Below, one piece after another: positions 52,178 through 61,775 of a DNA stretch of 64,000 nucleotides. The position numbers and the translations under genes are program-made. Position 1 is the stretch's first letter; every line of letters begins with the position of its first letter. Location: contig NZ_CP109450.1 in the NCBI RefSeq assembly GCF_041438865.1, positions 7,495,501 to 7,559,500 of the forward strand, given 5' to 3'. The notes beneath the pieces are model-generated. The model worked only from the letters and a program-made list of their open reading frames with translations. It made no database searches and was not told the DNA's origin. The stretch comes from Streptomyces sp. NBC_01471 (GTDB taxonomy: Bacteria; Actinomycetota; Actinomycetes; Streptomycetales; Streptomycetaceae).

Positions 52178-53152
52178 CTACCGCGCGAACACCCCGCGCA
52201 GCGCCGCGATCTTGCGGGGCAGGTCGTACTCGGCGCCGCCCTCGTGCCCGTTGTACGGGAACACCTCGATCTCGGCAGGCCCCGCATAGCGGTGATAGGC
52301 GGCGAAGACCGTGGACGACGGGCAGATCCTGTCCATCAGCCCCACCGAGAACCACGCGGGCGCGGTGGCACGCGCCGCGAAGTTGACCCCGTCGAAGTAG
52401 GAGAGCGTCTCCATCGCCTCCTCGATGCGGAACCGGTGCCCGGAGAGCCAGCGTGCTATCTCCGCGTACGGACCCGCGTCGGTGATCTGCGAGGCACGGC
52501 GGTAGTGGCACAGGAACGGCACATCGGCCACGGCCGCCACCACGTCGTCGCGCAGCCCGGCGACCGCCAGTGAGAGACCGCCGCCCTGGCTCCCGCCGAG
52601 GACGGCGACCCGGGCGGCGTCCACCGCCGGATGGGCTTTCACGGCGTCGACCGCCCGTACCGCGTCGGTGATCAGCCGCCGGTAGTAGTGCAGCCGCGGA
52701 TCCTCCATGCCGCGGGTGAGGAAGCCGGGCGACGACGAACCGTGCCCCTCGGGGCCGATGTCCGGGGTGTCGGCCGTCTGCTTGCCGCCACCGCCCTGGC
52801 CCCGGTTGTCCATCACCAGATGGGCGTGGCCCAGCGCGCTCCAGGTCAGCCAGGAGTACGGGATGCCCCGGCCGCCGTTGTAGCCGATGTACTGCACGAC
52901 GGCGGGCAGCGGCTCCGCCCGGTCGCGGGGCAGCAGCAGCCAGGCCTTCACCGGCTGCCCGCCCCAGCCGCGGAACGTCACGTCGAACACGTCGACAGTC
53001 GCGAACCCGGCGTCGTACGGGACGAATTCGGCGGCCAGCGGGTGCCGGGCGCTCTCGCCCAGCGTCTTCTCCCAGAAAGCGTCGAAGTCCGCCGGCTCCT
53101 GCGGCTCCGGCCGGTACTCGCGCAGCCGATCGAGCTCCATGTCGAACAGCAA
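52178..53152 (-). CDS. CE7 acetyl esterase (acetylxylan esterase/cephalosporin-C deacetylase)
   Basis: 324-aa alpha/beta hydrolase of carbohydrate esterase family 7; it removes acetyl groups from sugars or oligosaccharides. Motifs: RGQGGGGKQTADTPD (about 117-131, the family RGQ motif), nucleophile GGSQGGGLSLA (Ser about 187), DRICPSSTVFAAY (Asp about 273) and the terminal His in YNGHEGG (about 303). No signal peptide, so it acts in the cytoplasm on imported fragments, as CE7 enzymes do. Last gene of the nine-gene operon, four bases after the PL8 gene. Confidence 0.92.
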   Translation of the reverse strand: MLFDMELDRLREYRPEPQEPADFDAFWEKTLGESARHPLAAEFVPYDAGFATVDVFDVTFRGWGGQPVKAWLLLPRDRAEPLPAVVQYIGYNGGRGIPYSWLTWSALGHAHLVMDNRGQGGGGKQTADTPDIGPEGHGSSSPGFLTRGMEDPRLHYYRRLITDAVRAVDAVKAHPAVDAARVAVLGGSQGGGLSLAVAGLRDDVVAAVADVPFLCHYRRASQITDAGPYAEIARWLSGHRFRIEEAMETLSYFDGVNFAARATAPAWFSVGLMDRICPSSTVFAAYHRYAGPAEIEVFPYNGHEGGAEYDLPRKIAALRGVFAR

Positions 53153-53156
53153 GGGT

Positions 53157-55625
53157 CTAGCTCCTCTTCAGAGTGAGGCCGAGGGCCGCGCCGTGGCGGC
53201 CCGAGGTGTCGGCGGTGATCCGGATGCCCTCCGGTGCGGGGGCCGTGCTCACCCCGCTGTCGGCCGACACGACGGTCAGGCCGCGCTGCGCCAGTGTGAC
53301 GGTGACCGAGGCCCGCAACTGGGTCGGGTCGGAGAGTGCGATGGTGACCGTCTTCCCGTCCGGCCGCACCAGCACCGACGCGGGCCCGTCCGACGTGAGT
53401 TCCTGTGCGGTGCCCGCCGTCCAGAAGTTCGCCGCGAGCAGACCGTCCGCGACGCGCCGCACCGCGTGGACCGCGGTGGTGGCCGCGATCAGCTCGACGG
53501 GCGGTGCCTGCGACCAGAGCCGGGTGCGCTCGGCCGACGCGGCGGGGGCCTGGAGCCAGAAGTATCCGGCGCCGTCCGGCGCCTCGCCGTGGTCCTGCCA
53601 CAGCGTCAGATAGGGGCGGGTCACCGGGGTGTCCGTGCCGTACTTGGTGTTGATCTCGCGCCAGGCCGCCGTGCGTTCCTCGCGCAGCCCGCGCAGCGTG
53701 GCGGGCACGGGGAAGACATAGCCGCCGGTGCCTTCCAGATGAACCCAGCGCACCTCGTCCAGGTCGGCCGACCAGCCGGTACCGGTGGCCGCCGGCACCC
53801 CGTCGACCAGCAGCGCCGCTCCCGCGTCTCGCAGCTTGCGGTTCTCGACGACGGTCTCGGCCCGGCCCGCGCCTGCGGTGATTCCCGAGCCGGTGCAGGC
53901 GATCACGTCGTCCAGGCAGAACCAGCTCTTGAGCCCGGTCAGCGTGGAGCCGTACGCCCGCAGCTCCATGCCGTACGCACCCAGCGTCGTCCCCGGCAGT
54001 CCCGCCCCGCCCGCCCAGTCGGCCGTACTGGTGGTGCGCTGCCCCGCGGCGTCGGCCGGCCGGCCGGCCATGACGGTGGTGCCCGGCAGCCGCGCCGGGT
54101 CGACGGTCGGCCAGTAGTCCTCGCTGTAGTGCCCGAGATCATCGGTGTACAGCAGCACCATCCCGTCGGAGAGGTGCCAGCCGTGCAGATTCTCGTTCTG
54201 GATCGACTCGTAGTTGTAGATCCGGGTCGAGCAGGCGGAGACGCCGAGCGCGAACGACGGCCGGTGGTGCGCCGCCTTGTCCATCCGCGGGTACTGCTGG
54301 TGCGCGACCAGCCGTCCGCGCGCCGGCACGGCGGACGCCATGACCTGTTGCGCGGCGACCAGCGACGCCAGATCGGTCACGCCGAGGAAGTCCCGGTAGG
54401 TGTCCTCGGCGATCCACTGCTTGACCAGCGCGGTGAAGCGGTCGGCGGTCTCACCGGGGAAGCCCGGGATCAGCCGCACCACCGCCTCGACGACCGTCTG
54501 CGCCGACACATGGCCCTGCTTGCTGGGCCGGGCGATCTCCCGCCCGCAGACCGAGGCCATCACATCGCCGCGCGCGATCAGCGGGTCGAAGCCCTCGTCG
54601 ACCCAGCGGCGGACGTTGTCGAGGTCGGGATCGGTGACGGCCCAGTCGGTCCCGGCGAGCAGGTGCAGGAGCCGGGAGAGACTGCTGAGCAGCTCCTTGC
54701 CGTACCCGCCGTTGTACGGGTGCTTGTAGTGCTGGAGGAACGACCCGTCGGAGTAGAAGCCCTCGCCGGTGCCCTCCGCCGCCGCGCTCACGTCGTTGAA
54801 CGCGAGCACGCTGTTGGCGCCCGAACCCTCGACGTCCGAAAGAGCGTCCCGCACCCGCACCAGATCACCGCCGTCGTCCCGCAGCACGGCGTTGACGGCC
54901 ACCACGGTGGAGATCCAGACCCGGTTGGCGCCGGTCGCGATCTGCCGGTCGGCCCGCCAGAGGTTCGGATCCGGCGTGTAGTGCCGCACCGCTGCGGTGA
55001 TCCGGGCCAGCCGGTCGGCGCCGAGCGCGTCGTACAGCAGCACCGACGCGTCGTTGAGGGCGAGCGCCGAACCGATCTCCCAGTCCCAGTCGTTGTCGTA
55101 CCGGGTGTGGGCAGGTCCGTACCGGTTGGCCAGCATCCAGTCGACCCCGGCAAGGAGCAGATCGCGCAGTGCGGTGTCGCCGTACTGCGGGGTGCCCGGG
55201 ACCGCCCAGCCGGTCGCGGCCGTGGCGAGCCGCTTGAACGCCGTCGTGACCTGGTTGGAGAGCGTCGTGCCGGTCAGATCGGGGAAGAGGCCGTCGGTCC
55301 GGGTGGGGTCGAGCCCCTTCGCGGCGGTGACCGCCGCCTTCCCGGTACGTTCGACGGCCGCCGCGATCCGCTGATCCCCCTGGTCCAGGTCCGGCCCGCC
55401 GGTGAGCAGGGTGTGCCAGCGTTCCCGCAGCGCGGCGGCGCCACCTGTCGCGGCCCGCGCCGGGCCCGCGCCCGGGGCGAGCGGCAGCACGGCGCCCGCG
55501 CCGACCGCCGCCGCGCCGGCCAGGACGGTACGCCTGCTGGCCCCGCCGGGCAGAGCGCCGGTCCGAGGCCCGGGGCCTACGGGGTGTGTGCTGTCTCTGT
55601 GGTGTGTGTGCTCCGTGTGGTTCAT
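53157..55625 (-). CDS. Secreted PL8 polysaccharide lyase (hyaluronate/chondroitin/xanthan lyase type)
   Basis: 822-aa lyase with a Tat signal (ASRRTVLAGAAAVGAGAVLP, about 29-48). The alpha/alpha-toroid domain (about 65-410) carries the family active-site pieces: NRVWIS (catalytic Asn region), SFLQHYKHPYNGGYGKELL (catalytic His/Tyr, about 292-310) and GREIARPSKQ (Arg-Glu, about 357-366). Beta domains follow to the C-terminus. PL8 enzymes cleave uronic acid-containing polymers by beta-elimination. It is the only exported lyase of the operon, 12 bases after the YesL gene, so it should produce the oligosaccharides imported by the ABC system. Which PL8 substrate cannot be read safely. Confidence 0.92.
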   Translation of the reverse strand: MNHTEHTHHRDSTHPVGPGPRTGALPGGASRRTVLAGAAAVGAGAVLPLAPGAGPARAATGGAAALRERWHTLLTGGPDLDQGDQRIAAAVERTGKAAVTAAKGLDPTRTDGLFPDLTGTTLSNQVTTAFKRLATAATGWAVPGTPQYGDTALRDLLLAGVDWMLANRYGPAHTRYDNDWDWEIGSALALNDASVLLYDALGADRLARITAAVRHYTPDPNLWRADRQIATGANRVWISTVVAVNAVLRDDGGDLVRVRDALSDVEGSGANSVLAFNDVSAAAEGTGEGFYSDGSFLQHYKHPYNGGYGKELLSSLSRLLHLLAGTDWAVTDPDLDNVRRWVDEGFDPLIARGDVMASVCGREIARPSKQGHVSAQTVVEAVVRLIPGFPGETADRFTALVKQWIAEDTYRDFLGVTDLASLVAAQQVMASAVPARGRLVAHQQYPRMDKAAHHRPSFALGVSACSTRIYNYESIQNENLHGWHLSDGMVLLYTDDLGHYSEDYWPTVDPARLPGTTVMAGRPADAAGQRTTSTADWAGGAGLPGTTLGAYGMELRAYGSTLTGLKSWFCLDDVIACTGSGITAGAGRAETVVENRKLRDAGAALLVDGVPAATGTGWSADLDEVRWVHLEGTGGYVFPVPATLRGLREERTAAWREINTKYGTDTPVTRPYLTLWQDHGEAPDGAGYFWLQAPAASAERTRLWSQAPPVELIAATTAVHAVRRVADGLLAANFWTAGTAQELTSDGPASVLVRPDGKTVTIALSDPTQLRASVTVTLAQRGLTVVSADSGVSTAPAPEGIRITADTSGRHGAALGLTLKRS

Positions 55626-55637
55626 GGCGCTGGCCCC

Positions 55638-56333
55638 TTACTCCGGGTGAAGGCGGTATGGATCGGGGTGCGGATGGCCGCCGCGCTCGTACGCGGGCCG
55701 CATCCTGGCCGGCTGCGGGGTGTGTCCCCGCCGGCCGGCGGGGGACGGACTGTCGCCGAAGGAGAGGGCGAGCAGCACCGGGATGCTGGGACCGAGCAGC
55801 AGCGGGCCCAGCGGTACGACCAGCGAGAGGAGCATCGCTGAGACCACCGCGCCGAGCAGCGCGGTGCCGCGGCCCGCGGAGCCGAAGCCCAGCGCGAGCG
55901 CGTTCCGTGTCCAGGCGCCGACTGATCCGTCCGGGGCCCGGCCCGCCTCCGCGGCGAGCGCCACATGGTGGATGACGGCCGCGGCCGCGACACCCACCTG
56001 CGCGGCCAGCACCGCGAACGTCCAGGGCTCCGAACGCCCGAGCAGATGAACGATGTTGGCGGCGAGCACCCCCGCGGCGGCGGTGGACACCAGCCCGTGC
56101 CGCCACAGGGCCCGCCAGTACCGGGGGAACGCGGTGAACGTGTGGACGAAGCACCGGCTGTCGCCGTCCACGCGCCACCGCTGGAGGGCGTGCGCCAGCG
56201 CGGCCAGCGCGGGCAGCCAGGTCACCACCCCGAGCGAGAGCACGGCGCACGCCGCCCCGGCAGCCGCCGGGTACGCGACGAACTCCAGCCCGCGCAGCAG
56301 CGTCGGCCAGCTGGACGAAAGGGTTCGCGCCAT
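55638..56333 (-). CDS. YesL family (DUF624) membrane protein
   Basis: 231-aa membrane protein with about five helices (about 15-185) and a polar Pro/His/Arg tail. WLPALAALAHALQRWRVDGD and FVHTFTAFPRYWRALWRHG match the DUF624/YesL family, whose genes nearly always sit beside sugar ABC importers and polysaccharide lyases, as with Bacillus yesL in rhamnogalacturonan use. Its molecular role is unknown; an accessory to the importer is the usual guess. Two bases separate it from the preceding lyase gene. Confidence 0.87.
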   Translation of the reverse strand: MARTLSSSWPTLLRGLEFVAYPAAAGAACAVLSLGVVTWLPALAALAHALQRWRVDGDSRCFVHTFTAFPRYWRALWRHGLVSTAAAGVLAANIVHLLGRSEPWTFAVLAAQVGVAAAAVIHHVALAAEAGRAPDGSVGAWTRNALALGFGSAGRGTALLGAVVSAMLLSLVVPLGPLLLGPSIPVLLALSFGDSPSPAGRRGHTPQPARMRPAYERGGHPHPDPYRLHPE

Positions 56334-56335
56334 GG

Positions 56336-58309
56336 TCAGCCGACCTTTCCGGTGTAGGGCTCCGCCGTGTCGAGCAGCACCTGGCCGTCGAGTTCGAGCC
56401 GCCGGGCGGCCACCACGTACGGCGCCGCGCCGTCGGCGAGCAGCACGGCCGCCGCGTCCGCGCTCACCCCTGCCGTCCTGATCCGGCGGGCAGCGGGGGA
56501 GAGGAGCACCCGTTCACCGGCGAGGGCCACCCCGTCGCCCGCCGCGCACTCCAGGGCACGGGCCGAGCCCACCGCACCGGGTTCGACCGCGGTGAGGAAC
56601 CGGCCGGACGCGGTACGCGCGGTGGTGGAACGCAGCGTGTGCAGGGTCCGGGTGAGTGTGAGCCCCGGGGTGCTGGACGTCGGGTTCGCCTCGACCTCCG
56701 TCACCTTCGAGGTCCACGCGGCGCTCTCAGGCGCGAACTGCCGTACGCGGGCGGTCGCTTCGCCCGACCGGATCAGCCGGGTACCGTCCGGCAGCTCCTC
56801 GGTGGGCGCGTCGGTCTGGAGCAGGAACGACCACTCCCGCCCGGTGCCCGCCTCGGCCAGGTCGAGCAGCACCAGCCGGCCCGCCGGGGTGAACACCAGA
56901 GTCCGGTCGAGCCTGTGCACGCCGAGCGCCGGATCGTACATCGCGGCGATCTCCGCGGTGGCGTGCGCCCAGCCCCCGGCCAGCAGCACATCGCGCTGCC
57001 TGGCCTGCCGTTCGTGGGGGATGCCCTCGTAGACGTGGTAGCGGTCCTCGTCCGCGTACCCCTGGCCGTCGACCAGCAGCAGATTGTGGTGCGCGGCCCG
57101 CTTGCTGTTGCTGTAGCCCTCGTCGACCGCGAGGAAAGCGCCCTGCGAGACCAGCACGAACGAACCCGAATCGGGGTGGTGGTGCCCCTGGTTCAGCGTC
57201 TCCCAGCCCTGTTCGGCCCGGTGCTTCTCCGCGGTCTCCCACGCCTTGTGGCCACCGCCCGGACTCGCCTTGAACGACACCAGGGTGTCGCCGTCGTCCC
57301 AGCCGGTACGGGCGGCGAGCAGCCCCAGATCGGGGAAGAACGCCCGCGTCGCGGTGGGCTTGCGGGCCGGGACCGACGGGTCGTACCAGAGGTACTCCAG
57401 ATACGCCTCCGGGAGGATGCCGGGGCGCACTCCGCTCTCCATGGCCTCCGCGCGCAGCAGTTCGCCCGAGGCCAGATCCCCCATCCACTGCGCCTCGGCG
57501 ATGCCGTACTGCGCGGCGAGCCGGTAGTAGAGCCCGGCGCTGTGACCGCTGCGCCGGTCGTGGCAGTCACCGTGGTCCACATTGAGTGCGAACCCCGGCG
57601 CGGTCTGGTGCAGCCGGTAGTGGAAGGTGCGGGAGAGGAACCCGCCGCGATCCCACCAGTCGGTGCCCTCCGACTCCTGGAGCAGATCCAGATGCATGGC
57701 GAGCCAGGGCACGCCGTAGCGCCAGTAGACGACCCCCTCGGCATGCGAACCGTCCTCGGGCAGCAGGTCGAGCACCCGGCCGAGATTGTCCCTGGCCCGG
57801 TCGGTCCACTCCTCCTTGCCCAGCACGTACCCCGCGGTGGCGAGCCCCGCGTAGCAGATCCAGTTGTGGTTCTGCCAGTACGACGACGACCACCAGCGGC
57901 CCTCGGACGCCACCGCGAACTCGTACAGCCGGCGTCCCTGGAGGAGCAGCTTGTAGCGCAGCAGCGCGCTCGTCCCGTCGGGCAGCGCGTCCCCGGCCCA
58001 GCGGTACGCCAGGGAGAGGTGGTGCAGCAGCCAGCCCGCGTCCAGATCGTGGTCCGGCATATGGGCCCTGCCCCAGTGCGGCAGCCGAACCGCGGCCTCG
58101 ATCCAGCGGCGGCTCTCCGCGAGGTGCGCGGGGTCACCGCCCGTCCGGAAGGCGAGTGCCGGGTTGGAGGCGGCGGGGCCGAGCCAGGTGATGCTGGCGG
58201 ACGGGTGGTCTGCGGGCGGGGTCAGTCCGCGGAGGCGGGCGGCCTCCTCGTACAGCCGGGCCTCCTGCGCGGGGCGCGGGCCCGGCGGCGGGGTCGCGGA
58301 GAGCAGCAC
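56336..58309 (-). CDS. Heparinase II/III-fold protein (PL21/DUF4962-like)
   Basis: 657-aa protein without signal peptide. An alpha/alpha barrel (about 1-330; WWSSSYWQNHNWICYAGLAT near 140-160, DHGDCHDRRSGHSAGLYYRL near 252-271) precedes a two-layer beta domain with NQGHHHPDSGSFVLVSQGAF (about 374-393), the heparinase II-like His cluster. The candidate catalytic residues are therefore a His/Tyr set in the barrel and His in the beta domain. It should cut imported uronic-acid oligosaccharides. GTG 58309 has GGAGG six bases upstream and lies two bases from the previous stop. Confidence 0.82.
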   Translation of the reverse strand: MLLSATPPPGPRPAQEARLYEEAARLRGLTPPADHPSASITWLGPAASNPALAFRTGGDPAHLAESRRWIEAAVRLPHWGRAHMPDHDLDAGWLLHHLSLAYRWAGDALPDGTSALLRYKLLLQGRRLYEFAVASEGRWWSSSYWQNHNWICYAGLATAGYVLGKEEWTDRARDNLGRVLDLLPEDGSHAEGVVYWRYGVPWLAMHLDLLQESEGTDWWDRGGFLSRTFHYRLHQTAPGFALNVDHGDCHDRRSGHSAGLYYRLAAQYGIAEAQWMGDLASGELLRAEAMESGVRPGILPEAYLEYLWYDPSVPARKPTATRAFFPDLGLLAARTGWDDGDTLVSFKASPGGGHKAWETAEKHRAEQGWETLNQGHHHPDSGSFVLVSQGAFLAVDEGYSNSKRAAHHNLLLVDGQGYADEDRYHVYEGIPHERQARQRDVLLAGGWAHATAEIAAMYDPALGVHRLDRTLVFTPAGRLVLLDLAEAGTGREWSFLLQTDAPTEELPDGTRLIRSGEATARVRQFAPESAAWTSKVTEVEANPTSSTPGLTLTRTLHTLRSTTARTASGRFLTAVEPGAVGSARALECAAGDGVALAGERVLLSPAARRIRTAGVSADAAAVLLADGAAPYVVAARRLELDGQVLLDTAEPYTGKVG

Positions 58310-58311
58310 GG

Positions 58312-60099
58312 TCAGTCCTCCGTCCGGAAGAGCGCGGTCGAGCCGTCGGCCAGTCCGACCGTCAGCACGTCACCGTCCAGCCGGGCGACGGTGACAGCCG
58401 GGCCCGCCCCGGCCGCCTGGTACACCGCGGCGAAGGTGACGCGTTCCGCCTCGGCGGTGAAGTCGACCCGGGTGCGCACGCGCTGCGGGTCGTCGGCCGG
58501 CCCGGGGCCCGGCACGGTCAACGGGCGCACCGGGACGCCCGCCGAGTGGGTGTGCAGGCCGTGCAGCGTCTCGTCGCCGTGCCAGGTGGTCCGCACCGGG
58601 CCGGCGGCCCGCACCCGGATGTCCAGCGCGGTCCCGGGGCGCAGCTGTGCGGTGAACCGGCGGGCGCTGTCGGCGCTCACCGTCAGCAGGTCGACCAGAT
58701 AACAGCTGCCGAGGGCGATCCGCCGGACCGCGCGCACCCCTTCGTACGCCCCGCTCACCCCCGCTGTGACGGATGCGCGGTCCGAGCCGAGCAGGAATCC
58801 CGCGCACTCGGCCTGTTCCGCGCCGTCCGCGCGGAACGCCGGGTGCGCACCTGACGACGTGTACAGCTCCCGGAACTCCGTGTGTGCGTAAGGGACTTGA
58901 CCGGGATCCGGCTGCCACGCGGTGGTGTCCCCGTACAGGTAGAGCGACAGCTTGTCGCGGTGCCCGTGCGAGCCGCCGTGCGGCCCGAAGTCCAGCACGG
59001 CATGGATCCCCGCGCCGCGCAGCACCGCGTACCCGGTCGTCGGGAACACGGTGACCGCGCCGGGCGCCGGGCGCGGTGGCAGCGCGGGGCCCGCGAACCA
59101 GCCGGCCAGCTCCCGGTCGAGCCCGTCGTCGTGGTCACCCAGCTCCTGCCTGGCCCGGACCGCGATCGTGTCGAGCCTCGCCGACGGAACCAACTGCCGT
59201 GCCATCGAGGCCAGTTCGAGCCATTCCAGGGCGAGCGGCCCGCGCAGGTACGGGCCGTCGTGCAGGGCGGGCAGGATCCCGCCCGGGGTCGCGACGGCCG
59301 CCAGCACATCCACCATCCCGGCCAGTACGTCCAGGACATCGGCCGGGACGGCCGCCGGATCGGCCGACCGCAGCGCGAGCAGCGCGGCCCGCAGCACGAA
59401 GCCGTGGTAATAGGTGCTGCCCTCCCACTCCCAGCCGTCGTCGGCGACCGCGGCCCGCAGATGCGCGTACAGGCCGTGCTCGCCCTCCAGCCACCGCTTG
59501 TCGCCGTCCCACTCCAGGCCGCGCACCGCGGCCGACGCGCGGCCCGCCGCCGAGCCCGCCGCGTTCAGCCAGGCGGTGTAGTTGGAAGCCAGGAGCCCCT
59601 GACCGGTCAGGGCTCCGCGGGCATCGAGGGCCGCCTGCTCCAGGGCGTCGAGCAGCGGCAGCACCGGGGCCAGGTCGGCGGTGCCCCGCTCGGCGAGTGT
59701 GCTCACCGCGTGGCCGATGTTCACGGCCCAGATGGCGTCGGTGAGCGCCTGGTGGAAGAGCCGGCCGCGCAGCATCCAGCCCTGGGCAGCGTCATGCTGA
59801 CGGCCCGCCAGCTCTGCGTACAACTGCGCGTACTCGGTCAGCCGGGCGACGGCCTCGGCGCGCTCGCCCCGGTGCGCGAGCAGCCGCAGCCGGCGCGCCC
59901 ACGCCTGGTGCGAGAGCACCAGCCAGGCCCCGCGCACCTTCTCGTCGTCGACTTGGCAGCCGTGCGCGCAGCGCGCCCCGCCCTCGGGGAACACCCCCGA
60001 GAGCAGATCGCCGTGGTCGAGTTCCACACCGTGCGCCGGGCAGACGTACGCGTGCCACCAGCCGCCCCGCTCGCGGGCGATCCGCTTCAGCGGGGCCAT
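58312..60099 (-). CDS. Heparinase II/III family exo-lyase (PL15-like)
   Basis: 595-aa protein without signal peptide. The N-terminal YVCPAHGVELDHGD (about 18-31) and CAHGC pairs resemble the zinc-linked start of PL15-type oligouronide lyases. The barrel follows (about 55-350; NYTAWLNAAG, EGSTYYHGFVL), then the beta-sheet signature FGPHGGSHGHRDKLSLYLY (about 367-385) with the conserved His. Such enzymes release unsaturated monouronate from oligosaccharide ends. It is distinct in sequence from its neighbour, so the operon carries two different intracellular lyases. Overlaps the SDR gene by 13 bases. Confidence 0.85.
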   Translation of the reverse strand: MAPLKRIARERGGWWHAYVCPAHGVELDHGDLLSGVFPEGGARCAHGCQVDDEKVRGAWLVLSHQAWARRLRLLAHRGERAEAVARLTEYAQLYAELAGRQHDAAQGWMLRGRLFHQALTDAIWAVNIGHAVSTLAERGTADLAPVLPLLDALEQAALDARGALTGQGLLASNYTAWLNAAGSAAGRASAAVRGLEWDGDKRWLEGEHGLYAHLRAAVADDGWEWEGSTYYHGFVLRAALLALRSADPAAVPADVLDVLAGMVDVLAAVATPGGILPALHDGPYLRGPLALEWLELASMARQLVPSARLDTIAVRARQELGDHDDGLDRELAGWFAGPALPPRPAPGAVTVFPTTGYAVLRGAGIHAVLDFGPHGGSHGHRDKLSLYLYGDTTAWQPDPGQVPYAHTEFRELYTSSGAHPAFRADGAEQAECAGFLLGSDRASVTAGVSGAYEGVRAVRRIALGSCYLVDLLTVSADSARRFTAQLRPGTALDIRVRAAGPVRTTWHGDETLHGLHTHSAGVPVRPLTVPGPGPADDPQRVRTRVDFTAEAERVTFAAVYQAAGAGPAVTVARLDGDVLTVGLADGSTALFRTED

Positions 60100-60851
60100 A
60101 CGCCACCGTCGATGTCCACCGTGGTGGCGGTGAGGAAACCGGATGCGGGGGACGCCAGATGCACCACGGCCGCGCCGACGTCCTCGGGGGTGCCGGCCCG
60201 GCCGACCGGGATACCCGCCTCCATGGCCTGCTGGGCGGCGGGCGCGGTGAAGGTGTCGTGGAAGGCGGTGCCCTTGATGAAGCCGGGGGCGACGGCGTTC
60301 ACGGTGATCCCGTCCGCCGCGACCTCCTTCGCCAGTCCCTTGGTGAAACCGCGTACGCCTGCCTTCGCCGCCGCGTACGCCACCGAGCCGGGGCCGCCGC
60401 CGTTGTGCGCCGCGAGCGACGACATGGTGATGATGCGGCCCGCGGACGACCGTGCGAGGTGCGGCAGCGCGGCCCGGCAGGTGCGGAACATCGAGGTGAG
60501 GTTGGTGGCGATGACCTGGTCGAAGTGGGCGTCGGTCATCTCGGCGATCTTCGCGCGGCCGATCAGATGGCCCGCGTTGCAGACCAGGATGTCGAGGCCG
60601 CCCAGGAATCCGGTGGCCTCCTCCAGCAGCCGGTCCACGTCCCCGCTGACGGTCACGTCGGCGTGGAAGGCCTTCACCCGGCGGCCCAGCGCCCCGACCG
60701 CGGACACGGTCTGCCCGGCCTCCCCGGCGGACGAGTGGTAGTGCACGGCGACGTCGGCGCCCGCCCCGGCCAGGGCGACGGCGATGGCCCGGCCGATGCC
60801 GTGGCCCGCTCCCGTCACCAGTGCGCGGGATCCGTTGAGATCAGCAGACAT
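60087..60851 (-). CDS. SDR oxidoreductase, KduD/FabG-like
   Basis: 254-aa short-chain dehydrogenase with TGAGHGIGRA (about 13-22), CNAGHL, catalytic Ser in MSSLAAHNG and YAAAKAGVRG (Tyr/Lys, about 156-165). Within a uronide operon it most likely reduces a keto-uronate such as DEH or 2,5-diketo-gluconate, as KduD or A1-R do, although sequence alone would also fit a generic FabG-like enzyme. Lies 24 bases after the MalG-type permease gene. Confidence 0.87.
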   Translation of the reverse strand: MSADLNGSRALVTGAGHGIGRAIAVALAGAGADVAVHYHSSAGEAGQTVSAVGALGRRVKAFHADVTVSGDVDRLLEEATGFLGGLDILVCNAGHLIGRAKIAEMTDAHFDQVIATNLTSMFRTCRAALPHLARSSAGRIITMSSLAAHNGGGPGSVAYAAAKAGVRGFTKGLAKEVAADGITVNAVAPGFIKGTAFHDTFTAPAAQQAMEAGIPVGRAGTPEDVGAAVVHLASPASGFLTATTVDIDGGVWPR

Positions 60852-60875
60852 GCGTGAAGCCCTTTCTGGAGCAGG

Positions 60876-61775
60876 TCACTTGAGACCCGCGGTTGCGAAG
60901 CCCTGCACGAAATAGCGCTGGCCGATGAGGAAGAGGACGACCATGGGGAGGGTGGCCAGCGTGGTACCGGCCATCAGGTACTGCCACTGGGTGCCGTTCT
61001 CCGTCTTGAAGACGGACAGCCCCACCTGGATCACCCTCAGGTTGTCGCTGCGGGTCACCAGCAGCGGCCAGAGGAAGTTGTTCCACGACGCCTCGAAGGT
61101 GAGCAGCGCGACGGTGGTGAGCGCGGGCTTGACCTGCGGCGTCATGATCCTGGCGTAGATCCGGAACTCACCGAGTCCGTCGAGCCTGGCCGCCTCCTCC
61201 AGCTCCACCGGCAGATCGAGATAGAACTGCCGGAAGAGAAAGACCGCGAACGGGGTGACGGCGCCGGGCACGATCAGTGCCCACCAGGTGTCCAGCCAGC
61301 CGCTGCCGCCCTGGCCGAAGAGGTCGTTCCCGCCGGCCAGCGGCATGAAGCGGACGATCAGGAACTCGGGCAGCACCTTGGTGTACGTCGGGATCATCAG
61401 CGCGGCGACGAAGAGGTAGAAGATGACCTCGCTGCCGCGGAACCTGATGCGGGCCAGTGAGTACCCGGCCATCGAGGCCACCACCACGTTGATCAGCGTG
61501 TGGCTGATGGCGATGATGAAGCTGTTCCGGGCGTACGTGGCGAACGGCGCGGCCTTGAGAGCGTCCGCGTAGTTTCCGAACTGCCAGTGCTCCGGGAGGA
61601 GTTCGGTGTGGGACGAGGCGATCTCCACCGGGGTCTTCAGCGAGGTGAGCACCATCCAGACGAACGGCACCACCATCAGCAGCGAGACGACCGTCAGCGT
61701 CAGATAGAGCGCCACCCGGCCGGGCGGCACCGGCGCCGTGCGGGACCTCGGCTTGCGGAGCTCAGCTGTGGCCAC
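60876..61775 (-). CDS. Sugar ABC transporter permease, MalG type (uronide operon)
   Basis: 299-aa permease with about six membrane helices and coupling loop EEAARLDGLGEFRIYARIMT (about 190-209). GTG 61775 overlaps the end of the other permease gene by 14 bases, so the two are coupled. It imports the oligosaccharides made by the PL8 lyase together with the MalF-type partner and the binding protein at the right edge; an ATPase must come from elsewhere, probably MsiK. Confidence 0.92.
   Translation of the reverse strand: MATAELRKPRSRTAPVPPGRVALYLTLTVVSLLMVVPFVWMVLTSLKTPVEIASSHTELLPEHWQFGNYADALKAAPFATYARNSFIIAISHTLINVVVASMAGYSLARIRFRGSEVIFYLFVAALMIPTYTKVLPEFLIVRFMPLAGGNDLFGQGGSGWLDTWWALIVPGAVTPFAVFLFRQFYLDLPVELEEAARLDGLGEFRIYARIMTPQVKPALTTVALLTFEASWNNFLWPLLVTRSDNLRVIQVGLSVFKTENGTQWQYLMAGTTLATLPMVVLFLIGQRYFVQGFATAGLK

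Noticed and set aside
52887..55841. 984-codon open frame on the plus strand
   Set aside because: Antisense to the esterase and PL8 genes, Arg/Gly/Val-rich, no domains.
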